The notes below the pieces were generated by a model that saw only the letters and a program-made list of their open reading frames with translations, was not told where the DNA came from and searched no databases. Made by a program: the position numbers and the translations under genes. Shown here one piece after another: positions 48,095 through 59,983 of a stretch of 64,000 nucleotides of DNA. Source of the stretch: Phoenix dactylifera (Eukaryota > Streptophyta > Magnoliopsida > Arecales > Arecaceae); the NCBI RefSeq assembly GCF_009389715.1, contig NC_052402.1:23694013-23758012 (forward strand), given 5' to 3'. Position 1 is the first letter of the stretch; every line of letters starts with the position of its first letter.

Positions 48095-51000
48095 CTAATG
48101 TGCCTCAAGAGCAACACCAGAATTCTCAAACAGATTCTTGATATATCCTTGCCTTGCTGGATGCTCCTCCTGGGGGCGGTTGAAAGCAGTCCAAACAGGT
48201 TCCCCAACAAACAACCTCATTAGCTGCATGCATATCACAAAGCATAAGATTGTGCACGACGATTCGAGTAGAAACAAAGGTTCAACCATTCTACCAACAC
48301 ATTCTGTTTAATTTTAAATTATTATGGCATATACGAACATGAACAGTTAGTCTTATCCAGTGAGAATTTTGAGAAGCACTTCCTCAACAAAAGCAGTTTT
48401 CCAATACTTAAAAATGCAGTGCAGTAATATTTGAATTTTCCTAACCCTTAACCCCTATTTTGTATCAGAGAATTAGAATTTTGTGAGAATCTCGAATTAC
48501 TCTGCAAGTTCTCTCTGATGAGATGTTTCCAGTATAAAATGACAAAAAGAGGATAACGTCTTTGCTATTTGCCAGTCAACAAAACTTTAACCTCTGCAAA
48601 ACTATCCTGAACACCTTCATTAATAATAGTGATTGAATAAAAGAAGGATGACATAAAGGTGCCCAACTGTAGTAACGCGAGCAACTAACGAATAAGAAAA
48701 TAATTTAAAGTTATCGGACATTGCTTTTAATTGTAAAGCAAGAATGAGTTGAAGTGTAAAGACTGCCACTTCTTCTTTAGGTTATTAGTTCTTATGATTC
48801 TCAATTCACAGAAGACGATATAATAGGACATTACCTTTACATAGTTTGAAGTATCCAATGTGAAGCGATGGTAGATTCCGGCAGGCAACACAATCATGTC
48901 CCCTTCCTTGATCCAAATTCGTATCCAGTGATCCTCTTTGTCCCGCACATCAAAGTACCCACTTCCTTCCAAACAATAACGGATCTCTTCATCAGCATGG
49001 ATGTGCTCTCGGTAAAAGTTCTTCAATTTTTCCTCGTAATTCTCAACTTTCCCAGGGCATAACTCCAGAAGGTCCTAAAATGAACAATATGGTGAAAATG
49101 TTGGATACGTGCAGTGCTTGTATCCTCTGTTTATGCGATCTAGACATAGGGAGAAAGAATTCAAACCATATAGTTGTATCCTCTGCTTTCTCGAATTTTC
49201 TTCAGTTCTTCATCATTCTCATAGTTTTTGGGATCCAAATGCCAATACAAAATCCCGAGATCTGCAGAAAAAATATTTCATAACCTCAGCAGCAAAGCAC
49301 TTTGTGCCATCAAAGCTCCAAAAGTTACAAAATGAACCCGCCATGTACAAAATGTTGTATGGAAGAAATATGCATTTTAGTCTTCAAAAATTGATTCATT
49401 AATTAGCAAAGTTTCCATCAACTCCAGCATTAATATTCATCCAAACATGTTCTAATGCAGGGTCCCATACAAATTCTGATATTTATTTCTATGACTAAGA
49501 TAAAGGTTGGAGTTTTTCTTAATTGTGAATCTTCTGATATGATGTCAAGTATTCTTAACAAAAATGGGAATTCCTAACATTTGGGTGCATCTGAATTAAA
49601 ATTCAGAAAAGATAAAACAATAAAATATGAAAAGGGATATGATATTTCTGTTCTCTTTTTCATTTTTGCTAATTCCACCTAAGTTGTATGATTTAAAGAT
49701 CTTGAGAATAGGTTTCCGAGGTGTTCTCAGCTTCTAATAACCAGGAGCAACTGACTTATAAGCTGTTGGTGGTTGATAACTATCACTTAATTTGATACCA
49801 TCAACCCCCTTAGCATGCATCTACCCCATTCTTCGCGCTGCAAAGGATGCAACTATTGAAACTTTGGTTCCACTCTCAAAAGATATATGTCCTTTCAAGG
49901 ATGATTTGTATAATTAAGATAACCCACAAAATTCTCAATATACAGTGCGATGGCCAGTCCATTGGACTAGCCATCATCGAGTTGGCCAAGTCCCCACCCA
50001 AACCAAAAAGAAAAGAAAAGAAAAGCCGGGCACGTGCCTTGCACGTAACTAGCTGGAGGAAGACTCCCATCGAGAATCTTCTCCTCCAATGAGTCCGGGA
50101 AGGAGACGGAATCCTTGGGCTGCTAGGACCTAGGGCTCTTCTATAAAAAGGAACCCCCTCCCCTCCACGACACTTCACCATTGAGAGTCCTCTCCCCTTT
50201 CTCCCTCTTTCTCCATGTTTTTGTCATTTTCCTTTCATTGTGGCCGTCAGAAATCGAGGCTGGAGAACACTGTCGGAGCCAAGGTAAAGCCCCAACCTTC
50301 CTCCCTTTTGTTTCCTCCTCTCCACAGCCCTAAACCACTGCTGCTGGTGGAAAAATTTGTCGGAAATCAGCCGAAAGACACCCTCTGCTCACTTCCCCTG
50401 TTTTTTTGATTGTTTTCTCCCTTATTCCAGCCACTGGTGCCGCTACCACTTGACGTCAGACCCCTAGAGGGACTCCTCGACCTCCCTACGATCCTCCACG
50501 GTGGAGCCATGGCCTCCGATGACCGGCAACGGCCAAAAAACAATGAAAACTCCCGTCCCCTGTTTTATCCGGCCCTTTTTTCTTTGATTTCTTGTCGGTC
50601 GATCTCCACCACCAGCCGTCCACTGCCTCCGACCGCTGACCATGCCCTTTGGCACGATCCCTAGTGATCTCGGCCTCTCCTTTCTCTTGTAAGAGAGGCG
50701 AATCCTTCTCTTTCTCTCCTTTATTTCTCTCTCTTCTCCCTCTTTCTCTCACTAGCAGACCCATGGACCTATAGTGAAGGGTTCCATCTTTCTTTGCTAT
50801 GGATCCAAGTGGACCGCAGTGAGGAGGTTCTGAATTGCCCTAGTACTTGAGCGGCATATGCGGACCCAGTACCTCGACCCTTGTCGGGTACTTCTAGAAT
50901 TCGGTCATAATTGATCTTTATTGAGTCACCAAAATCATAGCTGATCTTGACTAGTTGAGTTCACCTTGTTTGGATCGACCCGGGCAGTCGGGCACCGTCG

Positions 51001-54000
51001 TTTGGCCGACCTTCTCCTTCCTCCACCCTGATTCGGATATGAAGCCATACATCCTGCAGTACCCCAGATCGGATCATTTTGCCCAATTTTAGCTAGTTCT
51101 CAATTCTCCTAAGTTTCGAAGATGTTGATGAGAAATTTTAATAGCTTTGAATAGATTTGGGTGATTCGCATAGTTGAACATTGAAGATTCCAAAATGGAA
51201 GAGGTAAATAACCCTGACACTCGTTACTAGTTTTCGAACTACTTATTTTCAATGTTTAAAACTTTATAAAATTTAAAAAAGAATATTTGACATTAATGAA
51301 TCTGTATTTTTTTAAAAAAATTAAGGATCGAGCATATGACATTATGCAAATCCTGAATTGTCATGAAAAGTATGGTTTCACAAACATTTTGATATTAATG
51401 GCTTGTTTATTAACTCTGAACTCTATATTTATGAAATTTGTATTTTTGTTATGAAAAAACTGTTTGAATGATTGTTTTCCTGTTAATTATTTATAGACTA
51501 TGAACTCTACAAAAGCCATTTAATATTTTTCAACTTAGTTATGTATTTATGATATAAAAACATATATTTTAAGAAAATATGATTTAAGAAATATGACTAC
51601 ATGCTCTTAGATAGCTATGTACAACCTTTGCTAGTAGGTTCCAATAACTTGGCATAGGCCCTCGCCAGCGGGTTACAGTAGCCTGGTGTACTGCCCTCGC
51701 CAGCAGGTTACAATAGTTGGCATGATATTGATTAGGGTCTTGTCACGGGTATTATAAGGTGACCTTAGTATTTAGTCCAAGAAAATTATTATGAACTATG
51801 ATGTGGTAAAATGACAGAATTTATGACCTTATTTATGAAAGTTACATGATTTATGCATATAAAAAGCATGGTTGATTTATGACTTGCTTTATGATACTGT
51901 TATATTTAAATATGCCATTTTGCAATGGTTGTTATTTTTTTAAATGATGCATTGATTCATGTGAAAACTTATGTTTGACCTGGTATGATAGTGTAAGATT
52001 TACTTACTGAGCTATGTACCTCATATTTTTTTTTTCTTAAGTCATTAGGAAAGAAGAATGGTCTAGGATTGGAGTTCACGCTAGCAAGCTTGACGATTTT
52101 GTAGCAGAATTTTAGTTCTTTATTTGACCATGAATTTGTAGTTGGTGACTTTATAAATTTTGAGGTTTTAGATTTTGGTATTTAAATTTGGATTTAGTCC
52201 CTCTAAACCAGCATCTATTTAGTTATTCAATGGATGATAGATTTGAACCCTTTTATTTTATTTGAGATTGTGATTGTTGTCTTCATGTTATTGTAGGTTG
52301 TGCCCCTCGGTAGCATAGCCGTGTTATGTCCTGAATTTGGGGCATGACATACATCACTTTTAAATTTTTTGTCCTTCCAATAACCTGCTTAATATGTGGC
52401 ATTTGACATGGTCATATTTTAGTTACAATCTAAACCATTTTATTTATGTATAGTTATTGTCCCCAAGAGTCTTCTCATCTTTCTATTTATGAAGTTGTCC
52501 TGAACAAATGAGATAATCTTACAAAGTGTTATCAGCTTTTATCGGTAGAATTTCTTCTATAACAACATCAACCTACAAACAATAGTCTGAAGTTATCAAC
52601 AATATAAAAATATTTCTCTCAACAACAGGACCCAGAACATGCTTCTTTGGAAAGTCCTCAAATGCCATTAATTTCTTAATATGCCATTAATAATTTATGG
52701 ATTATAGGAACAAAAATCATGTAAAAAGTACATTTCTCCATACCTCATATGCTAAGTAATGCAGATTATGTCAATGTTACCTAGACACATGACATGAGTG
52801 TGAAAGAGTCCAAGTCTAGGAGTGTTGGACAAGAAAACCTTCAACTGATCAGACACCGAGACACATCCATGTTATATAGATGGGTTTGTAAAAGTTTACA
52901 AATGCGTGTATATAATGAAATGCAAGGTCGGCAGGAATCGGACAGTTCTGGTCATACCGAGCCGTCCCGGCAGTGGACCAGAATGGTTTTGACAATGAAA
53001 ACGAACCCCATTGCAGGAGGGGGAGGAGAAGGAAAGAGAGGAAAAGAGAGCGAGCGAGTGGGGGAGGGAGGGAGAGGAAGAAAAAGGAAGAGAGAGGGAG
53101 GTAGAGGCCAGCAACCGTGCGGAGGACGCTCCTCTAGGATCCGCCGGGTAACAGGTCGGTCCCCTGTTTTGTTCGAAATGGGGTCTGGCCTCTTTTTTTT
53201 TTTTTGCGATTTTTAAGTGAAGTCGGCAAGGCTTTCCTCCACCTCCTGCCTGGGTCGCCGACCGTCACTGGCCCTTCACCAGTCTCTGCCGGCCGTCCGC
53301 CGGCCTCCCTCTCTCTCTCCCCCCCTCCTCTCTCTCTCTCTCTCTTTTCCTCTCTCCCCCACCTCCTCTACTGTGTCGGTAAAGGCCCGGCACAACGCGG
53401 GCCCGTACCAATCTATGGCGCCGGACAACCGGTCCGGTGCCCAGTACCGACACAACAGATTATGATGAAATGCCCGTATACAAAAGCATACCTTTGCATA
53501 GAAGGAAAAAAAAGAGTCTAGAAGTATCCTCTTAGAAGAGATTGCACCATCAGAAATCCCAATATGCCTTCTAAATTAAGCACTAGATCATTTATTCTTT
53601 TGAAGAATGGAAGATAAGCATTCCCAAGCTTCTAATAGATTGCTTCCGCCTCAGAGGGTTCCATTAGTCCTACGAGATAAAGCAGCAATACAACAACAGG
53701 TAGGAGAATGTACCCAAGAGCTCCCATAAAAAGCATAAAGCTATTCTCTTACCGACAAACTATGCATATAAAAACCTTACAGACGAACCAGTTTGACATT
53801 GCAGCAAACACGTAACAGGTGCATAGAGACCTCTTAGTAACAGAGGGGACGAAGGGGCAAGTCTGATGCCGATGGAGCGCAGGTTGAGAATACAGAAGGC
53901 AAGTATATCAGAAACATCTGTAGGAGGAGAATTGTAGACCACAAGCACATGTTTTTTGTATTTTCCTAATTCCATAGTTTCAGAAATTCTACTCTGAGTA

Positions 54001-54608
54001 ATCTCAAAATCAAGCATTCAGGGATATTTTATGTTTAAACTTTGAACTTGACAAATCCAAGAATACAGGCAAAACTTGGAAAACATTCAAATAATAATTC
54101 TCCATATGCACCAAAGTTGTGCTGCTCTATTCTACTTCCCAGGAGACACTGTTTGCAACAAAAGCCACAGAATAATTGAAACATAGGCCTTAAAAAAGAA
54201 ACACCAATTAGATCCTGATACACAACAACCACATGTTCTCTCCTTACAAATAACTTTAGCACCCAATCAATGCTATTTTTGATAGAGTTTCATATCTAGC
54301 ATAAAGTGCATAAGATCAAAATCCTGTAGATAGAGAGATCAGACTGTTACCTTCAAGCTTGCCCAGGGATACAAACTCTTTTGGGTTCCGATGGTGTGGA
54401 AGCCTCTGGTCCTCATCATCGCTCTCATCTATCAACCAAGCCTAATAATAGACACGACAAACGGTAAAGCAAATCCAGTATTAGATCATCTGGTGTTTGG
54501 AAAATACGTGCTTTTGGATCCAAAAGGAACAATTTCTCCTACCTCTAACGACAAAGCTGCAAATAAAACACTCATTGGACATTAAAAAATACGCACCTCT
54601 AGAGCCAT
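48095..54608 (-). CDS. ARD: Acireductone dioxygenase (Fe/Ni ARD), methionine salvage
   Basis: Five exons join in phase: 54608-54597 (MALE), 54441-54351, 49261-49167, 49074-48835 and 48223-48095, giving 188 residues with GT-AG introns throughout. Motifs in order are [68 protein letters not shown] and LPAGIYHRF. The cupin metal ligands are visible as H90, H92, E96 and H135. ARD converts acireductone plus O2 to 2-keto-4-methylthiobutyrate and formate (Fe form) in the Yang cycle, which recycles the methylthio group from ethylene and polyamine synthesis. The 12-nt first exon is easily missed; its ATGGCTCTAGAG followed by GTGCGT completes the expected N-terminus. The tail ends [20 protein letters not shown]. 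Confidence 0.96.
49907..52349 (+). mobile_element. Solo LTR of a large LTR retrotransposon (~2.4 kb)
   Basis: The right end GAATTTGGGGCATGACA closes with CA and matches the ends of the LTRs at 60072 and 61475. Near the left, GGAGGAAGACTCCCATCGAG and a TATA box (CTATAAAAAG, 50141-50150) align with the same features in the 60.1-61.1 kb LTR. A short minisatellite (GCCCTCGCCAGCGGGTTACA units, about 51655-51720) is another shared trait. No coding sequence, primer site or second LTR is present, so a solo LTR is inferred. The left end is uncertain, and I could not confirm a 5-bp target duplication. Confidence 0.6.
52923..53464. mobile_element. hAT-like element, copy F (542 bp) with GA/CT arms
   Basis: A perfect 8-bp duplication ATGAAATG flanks it (52915-52922 and 53465-53472). 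The left end CAAGGTCGGCAGGAATCGG is family-like. The right end, ending CCAGTACCGACACAACAG and then ATTATG, is a weak inverse. Inside, a purine-rich arm (53020-53105, GGAGAAGGAAAGAGAGG words) faces a pyrimidine-rich arm (53290-53370) in inverted orientation, so the element can fold back. No transposase is present. Confidence 0.7.
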
Positions 54609-54790
54609 GGGATCGCGTTTCTCTGCGCACCGAGGGCTTCTCGATTTCTGAAGCTCTTTTTAGGCGCGATCCTAATAAATACTTGCAAGATACATGGGCG
54701 AACGAGGAAGGAAGTCGCTTCCAGATGCTTCTCATGCCACACGTGCGGCCGAGCGGTTTGTGGTGTTCCTCGCCTATAAACAGACACCAC
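54609..54790 (-). promoter_or_regulatory. ARD leader and core promoter
   Basis: A TATA-like TGTTTATAGGC lies at about 54771-54785 on the minus strand, roughly 170 bp above the ATG. A G-box-type CACGTG is at 54740-54745. The leader contains upstream ATGs (for example near 54738 and 54705). The transcription start is not determined. Confidence 0.35.
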
Positions 54791-54799
54791 ACGAATGAA

Positions 54800-55672
54800 A
54801 TATCACTCTTGTCCTTAAGCTTGAAGACTGTTCTTGCTTGTGGATGGTATTATTCCATGTTTCTTGAAATCAATTTCAATTCCAAGGGTCGCAGCATGCC
54901 TATCCTTCCAGATTCAACTACAGTAGCACTTTTATACGGATGCATTTCTAACTACGAAGGTTTGATTGAATTACTTATGGTTTTCTTTTGCTTTAAGAAA
55001 CATATGTAATAGTATTTTTGCCGAAAAAGTAGGAGAAAAATAGAGAGCTTTTTTGCAAAGAAGAGAAGAGAGGAACATAGAAGACTTTGTCAGAAAAGAA
55101 GAAAGCCAAATGCGAAGGGAAATCCTTTATGACTAGTCCAGTCGATAGTCAAGTGACCATTCAGATATCCAACGGTAACAAGCACATGTATCTAACAGAT
55201 AGTTCCTGATGGATAAAAAAAAAAGGGCAGTCAAGGTAGTTTGAAACACCTAAAACAACAACCACTACTTCAAATTTGGATGAGATGGGGATCCCTGGGC
55301 TTCTTCAGAAGTAACCTCACATGGCTTTATTTTGCCTGGAAATTTACTTTGGTAGCAAGGCTGGGCCTCAAGGAATCCTCCACAGATTTAGTTAGAGCAA
55401 GTCCACATGCCATGGACAAAATATTTTTATTTTCAAAATCTCTCTCATGTCCCTCCCTGGATTCTGGATTGCCAGGACTGCTCACTGGGTAATGGCTTTT
55501 TAGATATCATACATGGGATTACTTGTTACTTGTATTTCCCTTATGACATTCATTTCATTCACGCATCAAAATATTTAGACACAACCAGGTCTACATCGGA
55601 TTACTTGTTAATACAGACACAGATTGGAGAATCAGTTTGATCCGCTGTATCAGTGTTGTCATCAATAGATAC
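54800..55672. other. Spacer between ARD promoter and ETO1-like relic
   Basis: No recognisable exon. The missing downstream ETO1-like exons (TPR region after RLRKGQ) were looked for here on the minus strand and not seen. Confidence 0.5.
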
Positions 55673-56944
55673 CTGACCTTTCCGAAGTCTATCTGAAGGA
55701 CACTTTCAGAGCATCTTCAATAAGTGAGATAACGGTTGCAAAGGATGAAGGATCAAGGTTTGAATCTGCCAATGCATAGGCTTTCAAAAAGGAAGCCTCA
55801 AATGACCTCTGAATGGAGATTGACTCATCTTCTTTATGTAGCCCTTCCTCATAGTGACCAGTATCATATAGAACCCTTCCCTCATACACCAGACATTCAT
55901 GTTCACTTGCTGCATGCTGGCGTGCTGGCTGCAGGCTGCGCATTGCTGGTTCGGGAGAGTTACATCCTACTCAACAAAAACCACAAGTTCCCAAGCAAAC
56001 TTTAGTTGCATAAATCGCAGCCCAGAGTATACTTGTTCTACTTATCAGTTATTATCAGACTGCATTATAAGAAAGGTTACGTAAGGAGAAGCAAATATGG
56101 CCAGAAGTACAATACACCATTGGCAGAATCAGGCTCAAGCATCTGATAGATAACTGAGAGAGAACCTATATCACCTACCGATGACCACCGATCATAGAGC
56201 TGCAACCAACAATCTGCAGTTGTCCAGTGTTCCAACTGCGAAGCAGCTACACGACCTTCAACCATTAGGTACTCAGGACACAGTGTAAGAGTTGTCTGGA
56301 CATCGCAAAGTGTAGCCCTATAATCCTCAGGTGTCACATGAAAACTAAACTGGAGATCTAAGCATTGCAATGCCAGCATGAAGCAAAGAACACGGTTAAT
56401 TTCCGATAGGGGCAGCTTCAATGCTTTGTTTTCTCATCAAGTATGCTGCTCGAAACATGCAAGGGTAGAGGGGAGTTGGGTCCAAGTCAGTCGCCTTATT
56501 GGGATTTTCCCACTTAATGTCACCATCAGAATAAAGAGATCTCTCTTGATACATCCGCCCACCGGGGTTACACAGGAAGATATCTCAGTGCTTAGCATCT
56601 CACATGGCAACAGCTTACATTACAAGAAAAAGGGGCAATGCCAACGTATACATGCCGACGATAGGTAGAAGCATCGGTAAATTTGACTCTAGCGCCAAAA
56701 TTTGCCGACGCTTCTTAATTGCATCGGTAGGAATGAAACTAAGATGGGGAGCAAAGAGTAAGATAATGCTTTTAAGTATTGTCGAAGACTAGAAATCATA
56801 GACGACGCTTTTAAAAGCATCGTCGGAGGCCAAAACAGTAAGCCAGTGGGAGACGACACTTAAAAGCATCGTCGGAGTCCCCATGCCCTGACAAGTCCCC
56901 AGTGATGGAAATCTAGTGGATCGGAGAGAGAGAGAGAGAGGAGG

Positions 56945-57219
56945 ATGGAGACTCTAGCATCGGATCCCGCCGTCTCCAAGGCCGCGGAGGCGATCCATGC
57001 CCCAGAGGTCGATCCCACCGGCGAGGAGAACCCCCAGTTCATGCAGATCTAGTTGGACGCACGCCCGACAGTGGGGGAGGCGCTAGTGAAGCTGGCCGCA
57101 AAGATAAAGAAGTCGGCAAGCAAGGCCGAGGAGGCAGAGGTGGTTCCTCAGCCAACGATGGTGCAGCCGAAGACCGGGCGGTGGGAGGCGAAGGCGGAGG
57201 AGGAGGATGACGAGGGATG
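56945..57219 (+). pseudogene. Captured gene-like fragment inside CACTA element
   Basis: From the ATG at 56945 a GC-rich frame reads METLASDPAVSKAAEAIHAP, EVDPTGEENPQFMQI, a TAG, then LDARPTVGEALVKLAAKIKK and AEEEDDEG to a TGA. GC content is far above that of the rest of the element. This suggests host coding sequence picked up by the transposon. I do not recognise the donor gene; the in-frame TAG means no intact protein. Confidence 0.4.
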
Positions 57220-57720
57220 AGGAGAAGGACGACGTGGGATCAGGACCGGGCGGCGAAAGGCGAAGGCGGAGGGCGGCGGCATCTTAAGCTTCATCAACCG
57301 GTTCCAGCAGCAGCTTGAGCTTCAGATTTGGATGAGGAACCCAGATGAGCTTCAGATTGGGGATGAGCTTCATCAACCGTCTCTTCGTGTTAAGTGCACA
57401 TCTGTGCACATTTTAGCACTCTTTTGTACCTAATTTTCTAAAATTCTCCTGCATATAACTCTTAAAAAAGATGTAATTCTTTATTTTGGTTTCCGTATTG
57501 TAATTGAAGGTCCTTCCGAGCCAAGCCCTCCTGAAACTTGGGTCACTCCTTATCTTTCCACTACATCATCACGATTCATCCCTATTGTTATAGATAGAAG
57601 TTCATCTCAACCAATTGCGATGACCCAATCAAATTGTTTTCATGTTCATTTTGTCTATTCCCAACAGCTATGAAATTAATTCTTAATAATAACATTTATC
57701 CCTGTTCATGGCTGAAAACA

Positions 57721-57796
57721 CTGTTCATATAAACAGTATTTTGAATGAAACTGTTCATATGAACAGTGTTACGTGAAAAACTGTTCATATGAACAG
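57721..57796. repeat. Three 16-bp palindromes at exact 30-bp spacing
   Basis: CTGTTCATATGAACAG or CTGTTCATATAAACAG begins at 57721, 57751 and 57781. The last two copies are perfect palindromes and are followed by TGTTACG. It lies inside the CACTA element. Confidence 0.95.
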
Positions 57797-57829
57797 TGTT
57801 ACGAAAAATATATTATGTTCACTGTTCTT

Positions 57830-59390
57830 CTTCTTCCTCTCGCAGTGCCTCAGCCATCCATCTTCCACGAATCACCTTCCAGATCAGCCTCGCGGCGTCC
57901 ATGTCCCAGCTGTCCGCATGCAAGCCTCCCGCGATGCATCCCAAGATTCCTCTCCAGCCTCCCACATCCATTTCGACTCCATGATCCCCTGCTCCCGTTT
58001 CTTCCGCCCATGATGCATCCGAAGATTCAGCGTCCGTCTCCTCCGTGATGCAGCAACAGCTCCCCATCCCAGCGATCCCGAGAGATCACGCATGATCTCA
58101 GCATCCAGCCTTCAACATCTCAGCAAGGCGTGATCCCAGACACCACATCCCCAATGTCCGAGTTACAGCATCCCCCAGATTCCAGCGTCCGCGATCCATC
58201 CCGACTGCGTCCTCCTCTTTCGGATTCGAAATCATCCGAATCCCAGCCTCACGCGCTCGTCCATTACCATCCCCAGCTTCTTCCGTCTGATCCTAAGCCG
58301 TGATTCAGCATCCAACGTCTCAGCCTTCCCGCGATCAACGCCTGCGTCCGCCTCTTTTCCCATTTCAAAAATCCTCCTAGCAAAGATCCTGTGGCCAGCC
58401 AGGATGGTTATTGCACATCATTGCCCCCTCCACGTCCGTTTCGATCCTCAGCCAGCTTCAAGGGGTGGGGGCGAGCTATAAAAGGAGGCTCTCGACAAGG
58501 AGGAAGGGGGGAGTTCACGTTCGAAAAAAAAACAGAGTATGCTTTGTTTTTTTTTTAAAAAAAGAGAAATAAAAAAAAAATCCCACCGAGCGTGTGCCAC
58601 AGGAGGAGTTTTCTTTTCTTTTTTTCTTTCTTCCTTTGTTTTTATGCGTTATTTTGTACAAGGAGAAAACATTACTCTTCCAATCTTCATTTTTGTAATT
58701 GTTCTTTTATGCAATCTATTATTTTTTTCTTTTATGCAATATGTGTTCTAGGTTTAGTGTAATTTCTGCAGTTTATTTTATGCATTCTATAATTCTTGAT
58801 TTAATTGCAAAAGTTTTTTTTTCCTTTTCTTTGTTTATTTTTAAATAGAAAACTAGTCCTGGTTGGTTAGAGATTAATCGAATATGCTCAAGAAATTATA
58901 TCTTTGTTTTTTTTTTAAAAAAAATATTGCCATGAATCTTAATGAAGTTTCTGTTCTCTATTTGTGTGCTCTAATCGCCTCCCTATGGATCGACCTCCTA
59001 CAACCACTATTCATTGAATAAAGGATGATAAGAGTAATAAAAAAATAATATTTGTTTGTTGGTTAAGATTTTGACAACGACACCCTTTTTAAATCATCTT
59101 CAGGTCTAAAAGAAAGTCGACGAACACTTCGCTTCTTTTTTTGTTGGTAAATTTTGTAAATTTGTAAATGAAAAAGAAACATTCTCAGATTGGGGATGTA
59201 ATTAAAGGGTTGTAAATTTGTAATTTGTAAATAGAACCTAGATGGGGTTAAGGGATCTTTTACATTTTATTATAATTTGTAAAAAAAAATAGATTATATG
59301 TAATTTATAAAAAAAATATCGTTAGGTTTCCTGAGCTTGAATTTTCTGAGTTTATAAGCGTCCGAGTTTGAATTTTCTAAGCTTTTTCGT
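57830..59390. other. CACTA interior, TATA-bearing GC-to-AT segment
   Basis: From 57830 to 58500 the sequence is C-rich (CATCCCAGC words) and reaches GAGCTATAAAAGGAGGC (58475-58491), a good TATA box. Below it is T-rich and A-rich. It could be the promoter end of a nested LTR or of a lost transposon gene. I cannot define borders. Confidence 0.35.
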
Positions 59391-59800
59391 CGCCAACAGA
59401 CTCCCAATTGTTGAAAGCATTTTATATATGGGGTTGCTTGGCAAAGGCCGATGCTTATTAGCATTGGTGGACAACAAAAACGGGCGATGCTTATAAGCAT
59501 TAGCATAGCTTCTATTTTTTGCCGACACTTCCAAAAAGCGTTCGCAAAAAAAATTTTCACTCCTACTTACCCGACGCTTTTGTGACGTTTTTGAAAGCAT
59601 CGATGCCAAAATTACCAACGCTTATAAGCATTGGTACATGCTCTAAAAAGCGCCGAAAAAGACTATTTTTTTTGTAGTGTTATTACCACCGATAGCAGCC
59701 AATCTAGCCAATGCAGCAATAGAATAGACATGCCCAAAAGCATAAGCAGCATTAAATGGATGCTCACGTTCATAATACCCTTTCTTTAAAAGGCTCATAC

Positions 59801-59983
59801 CAAGGTATGCCATTTTAATACCAGCCTAGTATTGGAGACACCTTATTACTATATTGGTATATCTGGTATGGAGACCAACTCTATACCAAGTGTTGATAAA
59901 CCCTCTATATCGCATACCGATATCGAACTGATACGGTTGCTCTATACTATCCACTTCGGTACGGTACAGCGTGCTTTATCTTG
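59801..59983. mobile_element. hAT-like element, copy G, nested in ETO1-like pseudogene
   Basis: The left end CAAGGTATGCCATTTTAATA and the inverted right end CAAGATAAAGCACGCTGTACCG fit the family. The interior has CATACCGATATCGAACTGAT and TTCGGTACGGTACAG. Flanks GCTCATAC and GCACATCC match 6 of 8. It splits HQLGC from LLKKGYYERE in the pseudogene frame. This is a diverged, older copy. Confidence 0.6.

Larger units (their letters stand above)
49262..54350 (-). other. ARD intron 2 (5.1 kb) with two insertions
   Basis: The donor is GTAACA at 54350 and the acceptor TTCTGCAG at 49262. The intron holds a solo LTR (about 49.9-52.35 kb) and hAT-like element F (52923-53464). The remaining 53.5-54.35 kb shows no exon. 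Confidence 0.85.
56618..59679. mobile_element. CACTA-type DNA transposon, 3062 bp, no transposase seen
   Basis: The left terminus CATTACAAGAAAAAGGGG and the inverted right terminus CACTACAAAAAAAATAGTC are the CACTA signature, with one change on the left. The 3-bp target TTA flanks both ends (56615-56617 and 59680-59682). Subterminal words such as AAAAGCATCGTCGG (56809, 56862) and TTATAAGCATTGG (near 59430 and 59620) repeat, as expected of CACTA ends. The interior holds a GC-rich captured-looking ORF (56945-57220), a triple palindrome (57721-57796) and a TATA-containing segment (58478). No transposase motif was found, so it is non-autonomous. Confidence 0.88.

Noticed and set aside
49876-50764. 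ORFs of 63-101 codons in the solo LTR
   Set aside because: Overlap on both strands in C/T-rich LTR sequence without domains.
52794-53521. GA/CT-rich ORFs up to 140 codons
   Set aside because: They come from the purine and pyrimidine arms of element F and have no protein-like composition.
57773-58093. Overlapping Pro/Ser-rich ORFs of 62-91 codons
   Set aside because: C-rich CACTA interior is open in several frames on both strands; no motif.
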